Shown one piece after another: positions 58,801 to 64,000 of a stretch of 64,000 nt of DNA; position 1 is the stretch's first letter, and every line of letters begins with the position of its first letter. Below the pieces are notes generated by a model that was not told the DNA's origin, ran no database searches, and was given only the letters and a program-made list of their open reading frames with translations. Source of the DNA: Phorcus lineatus (taxonomy: Eukaryota; Mollusca; Gastropoda; Trochida; Trochidae); the NCBI GenBank assembly GCA_921293015.1, contig OV121092.1:5524001-5588000 (forward strand), written 5' to 3'. Both the position numbers and the translations under genes were made by a program.

Positions 58801-61800
58801 TAACCTTTGGCCGTAGAATTTAGTGCCGAACTTGGCCCAGAAAGTCTAAGTCTGATGTTATCTATAGATTGTAACTGTGAACAAGTGACCAATTGCTTGA
58901 CCACAGAGCGTGAGTCTAGTTTCAGATCTCTATGTGAGCAGCTATCTTCGACATGGGTCCCCAGGTGGTTAAATAGAAATGCTAGGACGTTTTGAAACAG
59001 CTAGATTGGCTAGATAAAGGATAGACACAGACGATTTATAAAGCGAATTGTGACTGAGGATGAGGCACGAGTACAATAAGAAGTCAGAGTCCATAATGAA
59101 CTCTTGTATTTGTAAATCTGTTGACGATCTGTCAGTAAAGATAGTTTGTTCCTTAATCAATAGAATACCAGCTATGACTTTTTGACGTCACGCGAAATTC
59201 CAAAATGATGGACCAAGAGATGACTGCTAATTCCAACATATAACCATAAAATAGATCCTTAATTTTATTAAACTCCTGCTAAATATATTGTGAAGACATA
59301 CCAATTCCAATTGAATATCCCTTGAAAGGAGATGTGTATTCTCAAGGCCGCTTTGCGATATTACAGATAATACTTGTGCATATTTCCAATCAAAGCACGC
59401 CCAAAGCGTTGTTATTTCCATTAAAATTCGAACTTCTGCATTTAGTGAAACCTGTTTAACGAAATATGCTTCATTTAATTCATTGTGCCTTTTCATGCAG
59501 ACGTAACTCGAATGAGCCCTGACCTGTTATTTGTATCAAAATGTTTTCATTTAAAATTTGAGAATTTTGACTTTTAGACTGTTTTCACGTAATACAATTT
59601 GTTCACGGTGTACAATTCGTCATTACAAGGTTCCATATCAATTTCATTGCATTGCTGTGCAACGGAGAATCTAATGTGAAATCGGTAGCTTTTGTGTCAA
59701 ATAATGAGAACATAATAGAAAAACAAATATCTCTCGATAACAATTGCCGCCAGTATTGAATGCATGAGCCCGCTTTGTTCAAAAACGTATTACGTTACTA
59801 ATATTTCCCTCGCAGTGATATAAGAACCATTGGTGCATGAATATTTTACATCGTTTGATTTATTCACATCTGCATCGATATTTGTGTAAATTGATATCTT
59901 AAATTGTCTGAATTTTTACCTGTTGTTTACCAATCACCGTGTTTGATGCATATAAAGTGCATTTAATGCACAGCAGACAATACTTATATGTTGATATTGC
60001 ATGGATAATGTACTGCAAATGAACGTTATGTCAAACATACTATGCTGCACTGGAATAAATGAAGGCCATGTCAGAAGGTGGGAATCTTATATCGAATATT
60101 GCTATCGATAGTAGGCGTTTTATCTGCCTGCTTTCATTAGGCCCGGCAATAACACAATTGAAAGGTGCCTATTTAGTAGCAAGCACAGCACAATATCCAT
60201 ATAAAATCCCTCTATGCAGACAATTGTCTCACGTGCAGATTACAGGGCGCCAGATCCAACACAGAATCCCTGCGGGGATATTACACCTTTAGAGAGCATA
60301 TACAGTTCAACAAAACAATATCACATGTTATAAATAGACATTTCATATTGTTAAGCATGCGCAATTTGACATTGTCATGCGTTTCATTTTGGCTATATCT
60401 TGTTTACACGATATGGAACCGTTAACTTCCTTGATTCGGCGCTGTTATTTCCGACTTAGGCTTAGCTTCGTCATTAATTTTGGTACTCTAACTGCGAAAT
60501 AGTCTTTTATCATTGGCAAATCATAAAGTGTTGTAGAATATAATGACGAAAACACGTCACAGAAACATGTTAACCAGTAAAGAAGTGGATTCTGTAATAA
60601 CTGGTAGTGATCATTCCTTGCTGAAGGGTATATCCGTCAACACTGTCCAAATCCGATCACCGTTATCGTTAGAAAGTGTAGTTATTGAATAAAATATATA
60701 AATCATTGTTGCAAGATTAATGTTTTCATTTTTAAAAAACAGGTTTAATAGATCGGCAAAATATTTCAATTTTGAATACAACCCTACTTGGAATAAAATT
60801 ATTCTATGAAAAAGTAAAGTCATTATTTGCAATATGACAGAAATTCTAATTTAAAATTGTATATTTGAATAACTGATTTCTTTTTATAATCTTATTTCCA
60901 TTATTAATATAAAACAATTATTCCATTTTCAGAAAGAATGTTACATTCGTTTGAAGAATTGTCAATAATATGAGTTCCACAAAATTTATGTTTCAATTTC
61001 ATAAATGAATATTTTCGTAGTTAAGAAATCGTTACACAGTAGCACAAATGAGAGACGTTATGCTAACTCTTTCAGAACCTTTTGCCCATAAATTGGATTT
61101 GCAATCTACTTAAAACTATAATTTTACACTCAACGTGCCACAACAGCTTGGTTGATGAACACATAGTTATCCTTTTCGTGGGCGGAAAGCTCTTGTCCAG
61201 CGATTCTTGCTACAAGAAGAAGTGCCCGATTCATTTAGCATTAAATCAAGTTTTGGGGGCATAAGAAAGTGAGGAAATGGCTTGTAAAATGCAATTTCCT
61301 TATGCGAAGCAGCCAGAAAATAGAATTTATGGCTCTTAGCCGGAGGTTTCAAGTCGGAGTTACCTCCCTTTTGTATTCTTCTGGCACTGAGGTGATTTTA
61401 TCAATTCTGGGTCCTTATGGGGACGAGGCAGTGAAACAGGCACTGGGCAGAATTCGATAATATCTTTTAAAGTTGGTTGTAAGCAGGGGACCCAAGGGAG
61501 CTCTCTATTCCTCCCAGTAACCTAAGCTTCTATCTGTGGTATTGAACTTGGATCAATCTTAATAAACAAGCCTCTGGAGTCCCTGATCGATGAAGCACAC
61601 GCCTTCTGCAGTACCGAACGTCCATACGTCGTGTATCCCTCTTAGTATAAATAACGTTAACATGAGTTGGTAAGTTGTCCTTTTCTTATTGGAAATTCAA
61701 TCTTTTTGTCCATATCCTGGTAGGGTCATGTGTCTGGGGACCGGCGTAACTAGCATAGGATAAAAGCCTGAGAGAAACAGAGAATTACGAGTGATTGTGA

Positions 61801-62900
61801 CTGTATCTAGACATATCTCAAACAGATGAGATTTATGAAGAGTTATTTGCTGCATGGCCCTTGTGACGACAACTACTGCGTTCAAAGCCCGGTGTCTGAC
61901 GTCAGAGTTTCACTGTGACGTCACTTCATGAGAAGTGATGGTTAGCCTCCCATTAGCTAGGGATTTTTCTTCTCGGTGGCACTCTTTCATTGATTTATCT
62001 CCGGCGGCTTAATTAAGGAAACAATCGAATCGCTTTCTCCCGCTTCCTGAAGAAATAATGGTACACGAAGGGAAGCATGATATTTATAGAGTTGACTTCA
62101 TGTTTGCTGTAATTCTCTTAAACTTTCCGTTTGTCTTTGTTCAAGTTTGATAGTGCTAAAATTCACAAAGGGTCTAATCATACTTTACTAGAAGGCTTGA
62201 TAACCTTAGAAAAAGTTGTTAAAGGATCTTAGCGTGACAAATGAAGTAATTGTATGCACCACACAAGAAAATACTACAACTTTAACTCAATTATATTTTT
62301 TTAAATAAAACTTGAATGTTAAAGTGTGCATGTACGTTCCTGAAACCAGTTTCCTTGGAACATCAAACACATCCTGTCCTATTCTCTGCGCCAGGGCCAT
62401 CCATTACAATGAGTTATAATCTCACAATACACTTGTCTCTCTTGTCCTCTATTAGCTCAGAACACCTGCTCTTAATCTGACCCTGTTCGGAAAATCTTGT
62501 CTATAATCCGCCTGTGTTCGGACTAGAGGAATCTCAACACGAGTCCCATGTCGATACACGTCCGATATCCATTCACATATCTTCCTGTGAACCCGGAATT
62601 CCTTTGAGAAAAAGATCCGACTATCGAGTGGGCTTTGCGGCAAAAAGGGGATACAAATAAATTCAATGTGACGGAATTGTGAATGACGAGGGATAAAGCA
62701 AGGGTTTATTTTGGTTCTAGCGTTTCTATCTGGAATGGCAGGGAGAGCTGGAATCCTTTGAAGATATCAGCTGGATATCCCCTGGGTACTGTGTCGGAGT
62801 TCACATGCACACGAGTGATTCGCCTTCAACACCAGGCAGGGTCTCATCGGTCTAGCACTTGTAGCTAGATGATATGAGAAGCACAAGGCTTGTTGAGAAT
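58801..62900. other. Single-copy region, mildly GC-richer, no gene called
   Basis: No block of the array is seen. Frames up to about 90 codons have no recognisable domain. TGACGTCA-type motifs are at 61,898 and 61,916, and TATAAATA at 61,647, without a linked open frame. It might hold the 5' flank of a gene outside the window. Confidence 0.4.
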
Positions 62901-64000
62901 GACACTAGATTTGAACTCGACATCTTAAATGGTTCACATCTTAAATGGATCATGAACCGTCTAATTAGACAAACATGTTTGGTTTATACTATTTGTTGAT
63001 ATATTTCCTTGTATATATATATATATAAATTTTTTAATCAGTTTTAGTTCTGTGTGAATTCCATCATCATGTTCATGTGTTGCTAATTAGTTGTAACAAT
63101 TACATGAAGAGCATGTTTGTGTTAGGAGTTTAATGGTACATCGAAATAAACGTGATTGATACATTTACAATAAGTCTTTGAAGGGCATTCAGAAGGGATG
63201 TAGATAAGAAAAACAAGATTATCTGGAAAACAACTTCGTTATTGTGAATTTCACGACGTTTGGGGTATATGCGTACCTTTTCATCAGGTGGGATGTCGGG
63301 AATAACGAAATGGGATACATATAAATATCTAGACACATAGATGTATGGCCTTGCTTTATCGATTGACAACAATAAATCACAATCAATGCATCAACATTAA
63401 GGTAAGCAATAGATAGTTTTTATAGTGTAACATCGTGTAAATAGAGTGTATTTGAAAAGGTGTGTCAAATAAACTTCTGAAATGTAATTTTATCACGTCA
63501 TTCTTAAATTGCGCAAGACGAAAACTAAAGTTATGCACTTTTGTTTATATGTAAAATGACAAAATAGATGTAACTGGTATTGTATTCTCATAGTTTGGAG
63601 ACATAATTTTCAGGACTCTGTTTGCTTAATCCTTTATCAGTTACAGCTAACTTAAGTGCCAAGTTTGAACCCAAATAGTTCTCAGTCATACCTATAGCAA
63701 AAGATGGTCAAGACAGGATGTTGCCATAATGATGTTCCATCAGGGTCAATAGTAGCCCCTAGTTGTATGATTATGACACTAAATCTTCACTTATACTAAT
63801 TTTCACCAAGTGTGAGATCGTAAGGTCGATTCAATACGCCTACACACATCTTCTTACTTGACAAAGGCCGAGTTCTAACATGGATAGTTATTGAAAACGT
63901 ACAGAAACCTTTTCACATGAATAACATGAGTTAAATATCTCCTTTCACAATGTATTGAGAGAATCACTGTGACATGTGAGGTGCTTTTCGTAGAGAAATA
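62901..64000. other. Intergenic, (TA)n at 63,012
   Basis: A short TA run (63,012-63,027) and AT-rich sequence. No gene seen. Confidence 0.5.

Overview
This window is AT-rich, gene-sparse animal DNA. It most resembles a gastropod mollusc, probably an abalone (Haliotis). The grounds are tRNA-derived SINE pieces, a short-repeat tail of the kind found in Haliotis repeats (GCCCAAGCGACGTTAAAC followed by ACTCACTC, near 5.95 kb), a 2A-carrying non-LTR retrotransposon, a Penelope-like fragment, Tc1-like relics and long intergenic stretches. The genus is an inference. No complete, confidently named host gene is visible, and no rRNA or functional tRNA gene was found.

The first 54 kb is largely an old, diverged tandem array. 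Blocks recur in order. Block A is at 0.8, 7.7, 13.0 and 22.3 kb, with an isolated piece at 56.3 kb. A 'D' segment is at about 24.1-30.5 and 37.3-41.1 kb. A 'U' segment is at about 31.3-36.4, 41.9-45.6 and 46.1-53.7 kb. Shared pieces link the early units to the U units, so all seem to derive from one ancestral unit of roughly 5-9 kb. Within the units I see short reading frames that follow good splice acceptors and end in stop codons. These look like terminal exons of small proteins: + strand at 2.3, 23.4, 25.5, 38.5, 44.1 and 49.3 kb; - strand at 12.8 and 14.2 kb. Several are intact in some copies and broken in others. One pair keeps exactly the same length and frame while almost all of its differences change the amino acid. 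I read this as a candidate fast-evolving tandem gene family with pseudogenised members, identity unknown.

Mobile elements interrupt the array. A 2.5-kb non-LTR retrotransposon (17,629-20,116, - strand) has a perfect 19-bp target duplication, an N-terminal 2A-like peptide, ORF1, an intact APE endonuclease and a C-terminal zinc-binding tail, but no reverse transcriptase. Others are a Penelope-like 3' fragment (20.9-21.4 kb), two Tc1/mariner relics (11.9-12.4 and 29.0-29.4 kb), a 52-bp-arm hairpin joined to a 291-bp MITE (16.0-16.4 kb), paired inverted elements (25.2 and 26.5 kb), a solo LTR (50,215-50,620), SINE copies and a minisatellite.

From about 53.7 kb to the end the tandem structure fades into mostly single-copy sequence. 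It has slightly higher GC near 57.4-62.9 kb and a few unassigned reading frames.
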